Assembly: GCF_015207245.1 (NCBI RefSeq)
Contig: NZ_JADEXF010000155.1
Location: 1 to 7,258 of the forward strand
From: Nostoc cf. edaphicum LEGE 07299
GTDB lineage: Bacteria; Cyanobacteriota; Cyanobacteriia; Cyanobacteriales; Nostocaceae
Direction of reading: 5' to 3'
DNA length: 7,258 nt
Shown: positions 1 through 5,363 of the stretch, in pieces
Layout of the letters: each line of letters begins with the position of its first letter
Numbering within the stretch: the stretch's first letter is position 1
Translations under genes and position numbers: made by a program
Notes under the pieces: generated by a model
The model's input: only the letters and a program-made list of their open reading frames with translations
What the model was told of the DNA's origin: nothing
The model's database searches: none

Positions 1-545
1 GCTCCATCTTGAGCGGTGGCTCCATAATGAGTGCCTATAGATAGAATTTTTTGATATACTTCTGAGCCGTTGCTGCTAACAAACCAAGATTCTCTCTCAG
101 TGGTGCTGGCACTGGCTATGGTTTGCACAATTTTGTCGTCAACTTTCAGCGTTTGGCAAATGCGAACCAGTAAATCGTTGATTTCTCCTGGACTCAGAGC
201 ATCCAATGGCTCAAGAAATGGAGATTTATATTCACCAACGACTTTAGGGCGCTCACTTTCACGGAAGGGATGTATCCACCACTCACTGGCTGCTAGTGCC
301 TGTTTGTAGGCTGTTTGGGCAGCGGTTTGCAGGGAAGACAGTTCTAGAGAGTTAGTCGCTGCATAACCCAGACAGCCATTAACCAAAACTTCCAGCATGG
401 CTCCGACAGTGAAGGATTTGCCGTTTAGTTGGGGTAAGGTGTCACGGACTAAACGGTTAGTAGAAGTTTCCTTTACGGCTCTAATACCAATCCAATCAGC
501 GGGTATATCGAAACTAGCGATCGCTTTTTTGAGTTCAGACCACAT
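1..545 (-). CDS. TldD/PmbA-family protein, N-terminal part (runs off the left edge)
   Basis: Reading leftwards from an ATG at 545-543 there are 181 complete codons without a stop, continuing past the window edge, so only the N-terminal portion is seen. The start reads MWSELKKAIASFDIPADWIG. A segment GYAATNSLELSSLQTAA around residues 65-81 and a later WFVSSNGSEVYQK match the N-terminal half of the TldD/PmbA family, where a short 'G-x-A-A-T' turn is followed by an alanine-rich helix. Family members work as a heterodimeric metalloprotease (TldD/TldE) in processing peptides such as microcin B17 or in toxin/antitoxin turnover; cyanobacteria usually carry two paralogues and I cannot tell which this is. 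The zinc-binding motif lies in the unseen C-terminal part. No Shine-Dalgarno sequence precedes the ATG, which abuts a repeat tract. It lies 119 bp downstream of cysS on the same strand. Family assignment is by recognition of the translated sequence, not by a search. Confidence 0.8.
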   Translation of the reverse strand, partial: MWSELKKAIASFDIPADWIGIRAVKETSTNRLVRDTLPQLNGKSFTVGAMLEVLVNGCLGYAATNSLELSSLQTAAQTAYKQALAASEWWIHPFRESERPKVVGEYKSPFLEPLDALSPGEINDLLVRICQTLKVDDKIVQTIASASTTERESWFVSSNGSEVYQKILSIGTHYGATAQDG

Positions 546-590
546 AAAGAATGGGGAATAAAGAATGGGGAATGGGGCATTGGGCATAAG
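543..590. repeat. Low-complexity GGGGAAT/GGGCAT repeat tract
   Basis: A perfect 14-bp tandem duplication, AAAGAATGGGGAAT, occupies 546-559 and 560-573. It runs into GGGGCATTGGGCAT. Such heptamer-like G-rich tracts are common between genes in Nostocales genomes. The tract begins CATAAAGAAT, whose first three bases are the complement of the TldD-like gene's start codon. The same ten bases open the repeat after psb28 at 4620. Confidence 0.7.
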
Positions 591-596
591 AGGCGG

Positions 597-642
597 AGGG
601 GCAGAGGGGAAAAACTTACTACAATTTCTCCCCTGCTCCCCT
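597..642. repeat. Imperfect G/C-rich inverted repeat downstream of cysS
   Basis: AGGGGA (605-610) pairs with TCCCCT (629-634). After a 3x3 internal mismatch, AGGGG (597-601) pairs with CCCCT (638-642). The transcript of either strand could fold into a hairpin with an 18-nt loop. It starts 23 bp past the cysS stop codon on the minus strand and might slow or end cysS transcription, but there is no following T-run in that direction, so I do not call it an intrinsic terminator. Confidence 0.45.
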
Positions 643-664
643 GCTTTCCGACTCCCAACTCTCC

Positions 665-2110
665 CTAATTTCGGTGCCAGCGCGTACCATCACGGCTATC
701 AATTAGCGTAATACCTTGTGCTTGGAGTTCGTCACGAATGCGATCGCTTTCGGCAAAATTCTTGGCTTTACGTGCTTCTTGCCTTTGCTGAATTTTCGCC
801 TCAATTTCCGCATCGCTTAAACCATTATTCGTATGAGTTTCTGCTTCTATCTCAGCTTCTAAACCCAAAACTCCAGCTAATGTGACGAGTGTTTGCCATT
901 GCCGGTGTAACTCCTCTGGTAATGTTTCGGTTTTCCCTTCATGCACAAGAATATGCCCTTCACGGCCCAATTCTTTAGCTAGTTTAAACAGCACTGTTAA
1001 CCCACCAGGAAAATTAAAGTCGTTATTCACAGTTTCTTGAAAGCGTTCAACAGTTTCAGCGAGTAGTGAAGCAGTTCTCACTCCCCAGCCTAGTTTTTTG
1101 CCGTATTGATAGCCGAAGAGTAAGCCTTCTTTAATGGTGTGCCAGCCGTTGGTTGCTGCGGCGATCGCTTCATCGGTAAAATCAATTGGTGTGCGATATT
1201 GAGCGGTCAACACGAACAACCGCACTGCCATCGGGTCAACTCCTCGATCCAGCAAGTCTCGAATAGTGGTAAAGTTGCCCAAAGATTTGGACATTTTTTG
1301 ACCATCTACTGTCACCATGCCGTTATGTAACCAGTAACGCGCTAGGGGTTTTCCTGTTACAGCCTCTGATTGAGCAATTTCGTTTTCGTGGTGGGGAAAA
1401 ATTAAGTCGGCACCCCCAGCATGAATATCGATGGTATCACCCAAGCGATCGCGCACCATTGCCGAGCATTCTATATGCCACCCCGGACGACCTGCGCCCC
1501 AAGGTGATTCCCAAGCAGGTTCTCCCGGTTTTGCTGCCTTCCACAAAGCAAAATCGAAGGAGTCTTTCTTTTTCTGGTACTCTGGATCTTCTATGTTGAC
1601 GCGATCGCTTTTCCCCGCTTGCATATCTTCTAACCTGCGTCCAGAAAGCTTGCCATACTCAGCAAACTGCCGCACTGCATAATACACATCGCCGTCAGCA
1701 GGGTAGGCAAAACCCTTATTTTCCAACTCATGAATTAATCGCTGAATGCCATTCATCGTGTGGGTAGCACGCGGATATTCATCAGCTTCTTTGATTGAGA
1801 GCCGCGCCATATCCTCAAAATATGCTTTGATAAAGCGATCGGCTACGGCTTCCATCGATGAATGTTCAGCACAGGCTCGATTGAGAATCTTGTCATCAAT
1901 ATCAGTAAAATTCTGGATATATCGGACTTCATAACCGATAAACTGGAGGTATCGGCGTATTACATCCCAAACGATGCAAGCTCTAGCATGACCCAAATGG
2001 CAGTAGTCGTATACCGTCACACCGCAGTAATACATCTTAACCTTGCCTGTTTCGACTGTTTCAAACGGTTCTTGACGACGGGTGAGGGTATTGTAAAGGG
2101 TTAGGGTCAT
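665..2110 (-). CDS. cysS: Cysteinyl-tRNA synthetase (CysRS)
   Basis: Cytoplasmic class I aminoacyl-tRNA synthetase that activates cysteine with ATP and charges tRNA-Cys. With the start chosen at 2110 (MTLTLYNTLTRRQEPFE) the protein has 481 residues; E. coli CysRS has 461. The open frame extends 23 codons further upstream to 2179, but that extension is unlike the family, and the conserved 'LxLYNTLTRRQEPF' opening fits the internal ATG. The class I signature appears as HLGH at residues 38-41 and KMSKS at 272-276. The four zinc ligands that select cysteine thiolate are all present: Cys29, Cys215 (in WHIECS), His240 and Glu244 (in FPHHENE), with the same spacing as in the E. coli enzyme. The C-terminal helical part ends in the usual 'ARKAKNFAESDRIRDEL' segment. 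It is transcribed divergently from the COG0523 GTPase across a 137-bp gap. The start has no clear Shine-Dalgarno, common in cyanobacteria. The gene is intact. Confidence 0.97.
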   Translation of the reverse strand: MTLTLYNTLTRRQEPFETVETGKVKMYYCGVTVYDYCHLGHARACIVWDVIRRYLQFIGYEVRYIQNFTDIDDKILNRACAEHSSMEAVADRFIKAYFEDMARLSIKEADEYPRATHTMNGIQRLIHELENKGFAYPADGDVYYAVRQFAEYGKLSGRRLEDMQAGKSDRVNIEDPEYQKKKDSFDFALWKAAKPGEPAWESPWGAGRPGWHIECSAMVRDRLGDTIDIHAGGADLIFPHHENEIAQSEAVTGKPLARYWLHNGMVTVDGQKMSKSLGNFTTIRDLLDRGVDPMAVRLFVLTAQYRTPIDFTDEAIAAATNGWHTIKEGLLFGYQYGKKLGWGVRTASLLAETVERFQETVNNDFNFPGGLTVLFKLAKELGREGHILVHEGKTETLPEELHRQWQTLVTLAGVLGLEAEIEAETHTNNGLSDAEIEAKIQQRQEARKAKNFAESDRIRDELQAQGITLIDSRDGTRWHRN

Positions 2111-2142
2111 AACAGAGTAATGCTGAAATAGAGAGATACGTA

Positions 2143-2171
2143 ATAATAGGGTAAAGCAGCTGGGATGACAG
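2143..2171 (-). promoter_or_regulatory. Candidate sigma-70-type promoter of cysS
   Basis: On the minus strand, CTGTCA (2171-2166, 4 of 6 matches to TTGACA) is followed after exactly 17 bases by TATTAT (2148-2143, 5 of 6 matches to TATAAT). Transcription would start near 2136, giving a leader of about 26 nt before the cysS ATG. This is inferred from consensus and spacing only. Confidence 0.4.
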
Positions 2172-2182
2172 TCCAGCATCCC
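2162..2182. repeat. Inverted repeat in the cysS/cobW divergent intergenic region
   Basis: GGGATG (2162-2167) and CATCCC (2177-2182) are perfect inverted arms around a 9-bp centre. The left arm overlaps the candidate -35 element of cysS. It could be an operator half-site pair or chance. Confidence 0.35.
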
Positions 2183-2247
2183 TATGCTAGTGTTTTCTGG
2201 ACTATCTGCGCTACATTACTATTTTTTGACTATTTGATAACAGCGCT

Positions 2248-3372
2248 ATGCAATCAGCAGTTACACCCGAATCTTCGGCAATGGATACGCCCAAACAAGG
2301 AATGCCAGTAACAATTATTACGGGTTTCCTCGGTAGTGGGAAGACGACTTTACTTAATCATATCCTCAACAACCAACAGGGTTTAAAAACCGCTGTTCTC
2401 GTGAATGAATTTGGCGAAATTGGCATCGACAACGAGCTAATTGTTTCCACTGGTGAGAACATGGTGGAGCTAAATAATGGTTGTATCTGCTGCACTATTA
2501 ATAATGATTTAGTAGATGCAGTTTACAAAGTTTTAGAACGCCAAGAAAATCTAGATTATTTAGTAGTGGAAACAACTGGATTAGCAGATCCGCTACCAGT
2601 AGCTTTAACATTTCTGGGCACAGAATTGCGGGATTTAACCCGCTTAGATTCGATTATTACCGTGGTAGATGCGGCTAATTACAGCCTAGATTTATTTAAC
2701 TCTGAGGCAGCATACAGCCAAATTGCTTATGGCGATGTAATTGTGCTGAACAAAGCTGATTTGGTTGATGAAGCCACTTTGAATGAGTTAGAAAGAAAAA
2801 TTAACGAGGTGAAGGAAGGAGCAAGAATTATCCGCGCGACGCGATCGCAAGTCCCACTTCCTTTAATTTTGAGTGTTGGTCTGTTTGAATCGGATAAATA
2901 TTTCGACACAGTGGTGGATGAACACGACCATCACGATCATGAACATCACGATCATCACGACCACGACGATCATGACCACTCAACATGCGGTCACGATCAT
3001 CATGACCATGACCGCGATCACCACGATCATCACCACCATTCTGACCATTTAGAAAACGATGGTTTTACTTCCATATCTTTCCAAAGTGACAAGCCTTTTT
3101 CTATTAGGAAGTTTCAGTATTTCTTAGATAACCAGCTACCCTCAAATATCTTCCGAGCCAAGGGAATTATGTGGTTTGATGAAAGTCCGAAGCGTCATAT
3201 TTTCCACCTTTGCGGTAAACGCTTCACCTTGGATGATGATGAATGGAAAGGTCAATTGAAAAATCAGCTAGTGCTGATTGGTCAAAATTTGGATCGTGAG
3301 GCTTTAATTAGTCAACTTGAAAAATGCATTTGTCTACCTTCAACCTCTCGCGGTAAAGGCTTTGGCAAATAA
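2248..3372 (+). CDS. COG0523/CobW-family GTPase with His-rich insert, putative zinc metallochaperone
   Basis: A 374-residue cytoplasmic G3E-class P-loop GTPase. Walker A is GFLGSGKT (residues 26-33), the family's metal-binding CxCC motif is GCICC (78-82), the acidic ETTG segment is 108-111, and the guanine-specificity motif is NKAD (168-171). Residues 226-267 are a histidine/aspartate insert with 22 His among 42 residues plus one Cys, followed by a CobW C-terminal domain from about residue 272 (FTSISFQSDKPFSIRKF). Family members hand metal, often zinc, to client proteins or to cobalamin and nitrile-hydratase pathways; the His-rich insert together with CxCC favours zinc or a similar divalent metal, but the metal cannot be read from sequence. 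There are no cobalamin genes nearby, so a cobW role is not supported. The start at 2248 lacks a clear Shine-Dalgarno; an in-frame ATG at 2281 lies just before the conserved PVTIITGFLG strand and is an alternative. I see no full Zur box upstream. Confidence 0.93.
   Translation: MQSAVTPESSAMDTPKQGMPVTIITGFLGSGKTTLLNHILNNQQGLKTAVLVNEFGEIGIDNELIVSTGENMVELNNGCICCTINNDLVDAVYKVLERQENLDYLVVETTGLADPLPVALTFLGTELRDLTRLDSIITVVDAANYSLDLFNSEAAYSQIAYGDVIVLNKADLVDEATLNELERKINEVKEGARIIRATRSQVPLPLILSVGLFESDKYFDTVVDEHDHHDHEHHDHHDHDDHDHSTCGHDHHDHDRDHHDHHHHSDHLENDGFTSISFQSDKPFSIRKFQYFLDNQLPSNIFRAKGIMWFDESPKRHIFHLCGKRFTLDDDEWKGQLKNQLVLIGQNLDREALISQLEKCICLPSTSRGKGFGK
2923..3048 (+). repeat. His/Asp-rich codon repeat inside the COG0523 gene
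   Basis: About 126 bp built from irregular repeats of CAT/CAC and GAC/GAT codons, encoding residues 226-267 of the GTPase. It is in frame and likely a flexible metal-binding or metal-storage loop. Such tracts can expand or contract by slippage, so length may vary between strains. Confidence 0.85.
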
Positions 3373-3391
3373 AAGTTAGGAGTTTACTACT

Positions 3392-3447
3392 CGTTCCCAG
3401 GTTCCACCTGGGAATGCATTCTCAATGGCTCCGCCATCAATTTTGAG
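3392..3447. repeat. REP-like double palindromic repeat
   Basis: Two adjacent hairpins share a TCC loop. The first is an 11-bp stem, CGTTCCCAGGT (3392-3402) and ACCTGGGAATG (3406-3416), with one G-T wobble. The second is a 5-bp stem, ATGGC (3425-3429) and GCCAT (3433-3437). CTCAA (3421-3425) and TTGAG (3443-3447) flank the second hairpin as inverted repeats. The 'CGTTCCCAGG...CCTGGGAA' palindrome is, to my knowledge, a dispersed element in cyanobacterial and other bacterial genomes. It sits 20 bp after the COG0523 stop and could affect transcript ends, but no T-run follows it. Confidence 0.65.
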
Positions 3448-3466
3448 CAATGGAAAATAAGAGAAT

Positions 3467-3499
3467 AGCGACACCGAATAGCCCGTCGTAGACATCGCT
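3467..3499. repeat. Degenerate copy of a Nostoc-type dispersed short repeat
   Basis: The stretch AGCCCGTCGTAGACATCGC resembles a common Nostocales intergenic sequence of the form AGCCCGCCGCAGGCATCGC, from memory. Short AGCGA/TCGCT ends (3467-3471 and 3495-3499) are inverted. The identification is by recall, not by a search. Confidence 0.4.
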
Positions 3500-3541
3500 T
3501 CCTCACTCTCCTGTATTACCAACTTCTTCACTTACCAACTG

Positions 3542-3682
3542 CTATACCTGCTCTACGGATAACCCCGTAACTTTCGCAACGATTTTCACTGAGATTCCCT
3601 CTTGAAGCAAATTTATCGCTACACGCCGCACTTCTTCAGCACGACCTTCAGCTAAACCTTATTTAGTTTGCGGTTTGGGAAT
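3542..3682 (-). pseudogene. Decayed C-terminal remnant of an Rpn/PD-(D/E)XK transposase-like protein
   Basis: On the minus strand, 38 codons between a TAA at 3661-3659 and a TAG at 3544-3542 encode GLAEGRAEEVRRVAINLLQ (first half) followed by EGISVKIVAKVTGLSVEQV. This is the characteristic C-terminal tail of Rpn-family recombination-promoting nuclease/putative transposase proteins abundant in cyanobacteria: an 'EGRAEE' helix followed by a helix-turn-helix-like segment ending 'TGLSxEQVQQL'. The frame continues upstream of the TAA as IPKPQTK, but the nuclease domain is absent and another stop follows. The TAA falls where a Gln codon would be expected (K-Q-G), and the TAG where the tail normally continues Q-Q-L; the bases after the TAG still encode Gln-Leu. 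Both look like C-to-T nonsense changes. There is no start codon or ribosome binding site, so it is not expected to be expressed. Confidence 0.7.
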
Positions 3683-3700
3683 ACAATCACTCTAAAATTG

Positions 3701-3718
3701 AAACGTTGATGAACGTTT
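3701..3718. promoter_or_regulatory. Perfect 7-bp palindrome just upstream of dtd
   Basis: AAACGTT (3701-3707) and AACGTTT (3712-3718) are exact inverted arms separated by GATG. The element ends 8 bp before the dtd start codon. It could be an operator or an initiation-region hairpin in the mRNA. No known regulator motif is recognised. Confidence 0.3.
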
Positions 3719-3726
3719 AGATTAAA

Positions 3727-4179
3727 ATGCGCGTTGTTATCCAGCGAGTTAAATCATCTCAAGTTACAGTTAATGGTGAAATTATCAGCAAAATTGGGCA
3801 TGGGCTAAATTTGCTTGTAGGTATAGCCAATACCGATACTGATGCTGAAATCGACTGGATAGTGCGTAAATGCTTAGAATTGCGGCTGTTTCCTGGCCAA
3901 GAAGGAGACAACCGCTGGCAAAAATCTATACAAGAAATTGGCGGCGATTTGTTAGTTGTCAGTCAGTTTACACTTTATGGTGACTGTCGCAAAGGTCGCC
4001 GTCCTTCTTTTGACCGTTCAGCTGCTCCCCAATCGGCCGAAGATTTGTATAATCGTTTTGTTATCAAGTTAAGAGCTAGCGGGTTGCAGGTAGAAACAGG
4101 TAAGTTTGGTGCAATGATGCAAGTTACGATTGAAAACGACGGCCCCGTAACTTTATTACTTGAAAAAGAAGCGATTTAA
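3727..4179 (+). CDS. dtd: D-aminoacyl-tRNA deacylase (DTD)
   Basis: A cytoplasmic homodimeric editing enzyme that hydrolyses D-amino acids (and glycine mischarged on tRNA-Ala) from tRNA, keeping D-residues out of protein. The 150-residue length is usual for the family. The N-terminus MRVVIQRV, the catalytic-pocket motif SQFTLYGD (residues 79-86, with SQ at 79-80) and the Gly-cisPro motif NDGPVT (137-142, Gly139-Pro140) that enforces chirality by excluding L-residues are all intact. The next gene, psb28, is 103 bp away, so close coupling is not indicated. The start coincides with the family's conserved first residue; there is no strong Shine-Dalgarno. Confidence 0.97.
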   Translation: MRVVIQRVKSSQVTVNGEIISKIGHGLNLLVGIANTDTDAEIDWIVRKCLELRLFPGQEGDNRWQKSIQEIGGDLLVVSQFTLYGDCRKGRRPSFDRSAAPQSAEDLYNRFVIKLRASGLQVETGKFGAMMQVTIENDGPVTLLLEKEAI

Positions 4180-4188
4180 GTATATACA
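4160..4188 (+). promoter_or_regulatory. Candidate sigma-70-type promoter of psb28
   Basis: TTGAAA (4160-4165, 5 of 6 matches to TTGACA) lies 17 bases before TATACA (4183-4188, 4 of 6 matches to TATAAT). It overlaps the end of dtd. It would give psb28 a leader of nearly 90 nt. Inferred from consensus and spacing only. Confidence 0.35.
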
Positions 4189-4282
4189 CTAAAAACTGAA
4201 TAACAGTAGCCTCTAGACCGTGGTGTTCTAATTGATGAGAGAATATTAAATTAACCATCACCAAAGTTTAAATTCATTCATC

Positions 4283-4624
4283 ATGGCGAAAATCCAGTTT
4301 TCTAGAGGTCTTGACGAAGAGGTAACTCCAGATGTGCGCTTGACGCGATCGCGTACTGGGGATAGTGGTACAGCGACGTTTATTTTTACGAATCCGAAAA
4401 TTTTAGATCAAGGTACTACCGAAGATATTACCGGAATGTACTTGATTGACGAAGAAGGCGAGATAATTACCCGTGAAGTTAAAGCTAAATTTATTAACGG
4501 GAAACCGGAAGAATTAGAAGCACTTTACGTAATGAAATCTGCTCAAGAATGGGAGCGCTTTATGCGCTTCATGGAGCGGTATGCTGAAGAAAACGATCTG
4601 GGACTGAGCAAAAATGAGGCATAA
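4283..4624 (+). CDS. psb28: Photosystem II assembly factor Psb28
   Basis: A small soluble protein that binds the cytoplasmic side of photosystem II assembly intermediates, chiefly CP47-containing complexes, and protects the unfinished acceptor side during PSII biogenesis and repair. It also influences chlorophyll-protein synthesis. It is not part of mature PSII. The 113-residue protein is the normal length and matches the family throughout: [23 protein letters not shown], the central [12 protein letters not shown] strand pair, and [20 protein letters not shown] near the C-terminus. There is no signal peptide or membrane segment, as expected. It stands between dtd and moaB with gaps of about 100 bp, so it is probably transcribed on its own. 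Its TAA stop codon lies within the first bases of the G-rich repeat that follows. The assignment is firm and marks the host as a cyanobacterium. Confidence 0.97.
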   Translation: MAKIQFSRGLDEEVTPDVRLTRSRTGDSGTATFIFTNPKILDQGTTEDITGMYLIDEEGEIITREVKAKFINGKPEELEALYVMKSAQEWERFMRFMERYAEENDLGLSKNEA

Positions 4625-4694
4625 AGAATAGGGCATAGGGCATGGGGCATCGGTAATTGTCAATGCGCCATTTACCATGCCCAATTCTCCATTA
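4620..4694. repeat. GGGCAT repeat with inverted arms between psb28 and moaB
   Basis: The tract opens CATAAAGAATAGGGCATAGG, closely similar to the repeat at 543. It contains three spaced GGGCAT-type units. GGGCATGG (4638-4645) and CCATGCCC (4675-4682) are perfect 8-bp inverted arms around 29 bases, and inner GCAT/ATGC (4647-4650 and 4663-4666) can extend the fold. It may form a stem at the end of the psb28 transcript. No T-run follows directly. Confidence 0.6.
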
Positions 4695-4718
4695 TTAAAA
4701 GTTCATGAGTGACATATA

Positions 4719-5222
4719 ATGCCACAACCCCATCCAGACTCGCCTGGAGTTTTTGTAACTTGTGCTGTAGTTACTGTCAGTGATACACGCACTTTTGAAA
4801 CAGACAAAAGTGGTCAGCTAATTCAGCAGTTACTCCTTGGTGCTAACCATGCTGTAGGAGCCTACACGATTATTAAAGATGAACCAACACAAATTCAAGG
4901 ACAGATAGAAAATCTAAGTAAAAGCGCAAATTTGGATGCTGTAATTTTCAATGGTGGTACAGGTATTGCACCACGAGATACCACCTACGATGCCATTGAG
5001 AAGTTACTGGAGAAAACTTTGCCGGGATTTGGTGAGTTATTTCGTTTTTTAAGTTATCAAGAAATTGGTTCGCGGGCGATCGCATCTCGCGCTGTTGCTG
5101 GTGTTTATCAAAATAAATTAATCTTCTCGCTTCCTGGTTCTAGTAATGCTGTGCGACTGGCGATGGAAAAACTCATTTTGCCCGAACTCACTCACTTGGT
5201 AAGTCAGGTTTGTAAGGGTTGA
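4719..5222 (+). CDS. moaB: Molybdenum cofactor biosynthesis protein, MoaB/MogA family
   Basis: A 167-residue cytoplasmic member of the MoaB/MogA family, acting in late molybdenum cofactor synthesis (molybdopterin adenylylation in MogA; MoaB-type proteins have related or uncertain activity). Visible family motifs are TVSDTR (residues 19-24), the molybdopterin-binding [13 protein letters not shown] (76-88, with the conserved Asp86), PGFGELFR (101-108), [14 protein letters not shown] (111-124) and LPGSSNAV (137-144). The fold is single-domain with no fused MoeA. Cyanobacteria need the cofactor chiefly for nitrate reductase. MoaB rather than MogA is chosen on the [14 protein letters not shown] and PGSSNAV forms; the distinction is moderate. 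No other cofactor gene is in the window. The ATG at 4719 is the only Met before the first conserved strand. Confidence 0.92.
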   Translation: MPQPHPDSPGVFVTCAVVTVSDTRTFETDKSGQLIQQLLLGANHAVGAYTIIKDEPTQIQGQIENLSKSANLDAVIFNGGTGIAPRDTTYDAIEKLLEKTLPGFGELFRFLSYQEIGSRAIASRAVAGVYQNKLIFSLPGSSNAVRLAMEKLILPELTHLVSQVCKG

Positions 5223-5357
5223 AATGAGTAACCTTTCAGTAAAGTTACCACGATCAATGTAGCTAAAACAAAAGTATGAGGCACTAAAATCATCCTTTCT
5301 ATCCTTACATCTTAAGGCTACCCAGAATTATAGTGAAACGGATGAAATGTTAATATC

Positions 5358-5360
5358 AGG
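5358..5360 (+). promoter_or_regulatory. Ribosome binding site deciding between two adjacent ATGs
   Basis: AGG lies 3 bases before the ATG at 5364 and 6 bases before the ATG at 5367. The second spacing is the more usual, so translation may begin at 5367, shortening the protein by one residue. Confidence 0.4.
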
Positions 5361-5363
5361 TTA

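Noticed and set aside
473..658. A 61-codon minus-strand open frame across the cysS/TldD-like spacer
   Set aside because: It is made largely of the G-rich repeat tract and overlaps the TldD-like gene in another frame. It resembles no protein.
2111..2179. An upstream in-frame ATG giving CysRS 23 extra N-terminal residues
   Set aside because: The extension is unlike any CysRS, overlaps the candidate promoter, and the family's conserved N-terminus begins at the internal ATG at 2110.
2234..2247. A Zur box upstream of the COG0523 gene
   Set aside because: Only one half-site-like TGATAA is present, and the second arm is missing.
2248..3372. Naming the GTPase cobW with a role in cobalamin synthesis
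   Set aside because: No cobalamin genes are nearby, and the CxCC plus His-rich insert is a general COG0523 feature. The specific role cannot be read here.
4715..4720. A perfect TATAAT just at the moaB start
   Set aside because: It overlaps the ATG itself, and moaB has no later Met before its first conserved strand, so it cannot serve as this gene's -10 element.
5303..5317. A small CCTTA/TAAGG hairpin after moaB
   Set aside because: A 5-bp A/T-rich stem with no T-run is within chance expectation and is not a credible terminator.
5305..5334. A possible promoter (TTACAT, 18 bases, TATAGT) before the GGDEF gene
   Set aside because: The -35 match is poor and only the -10 is reasonable. It is not strong enough to list.
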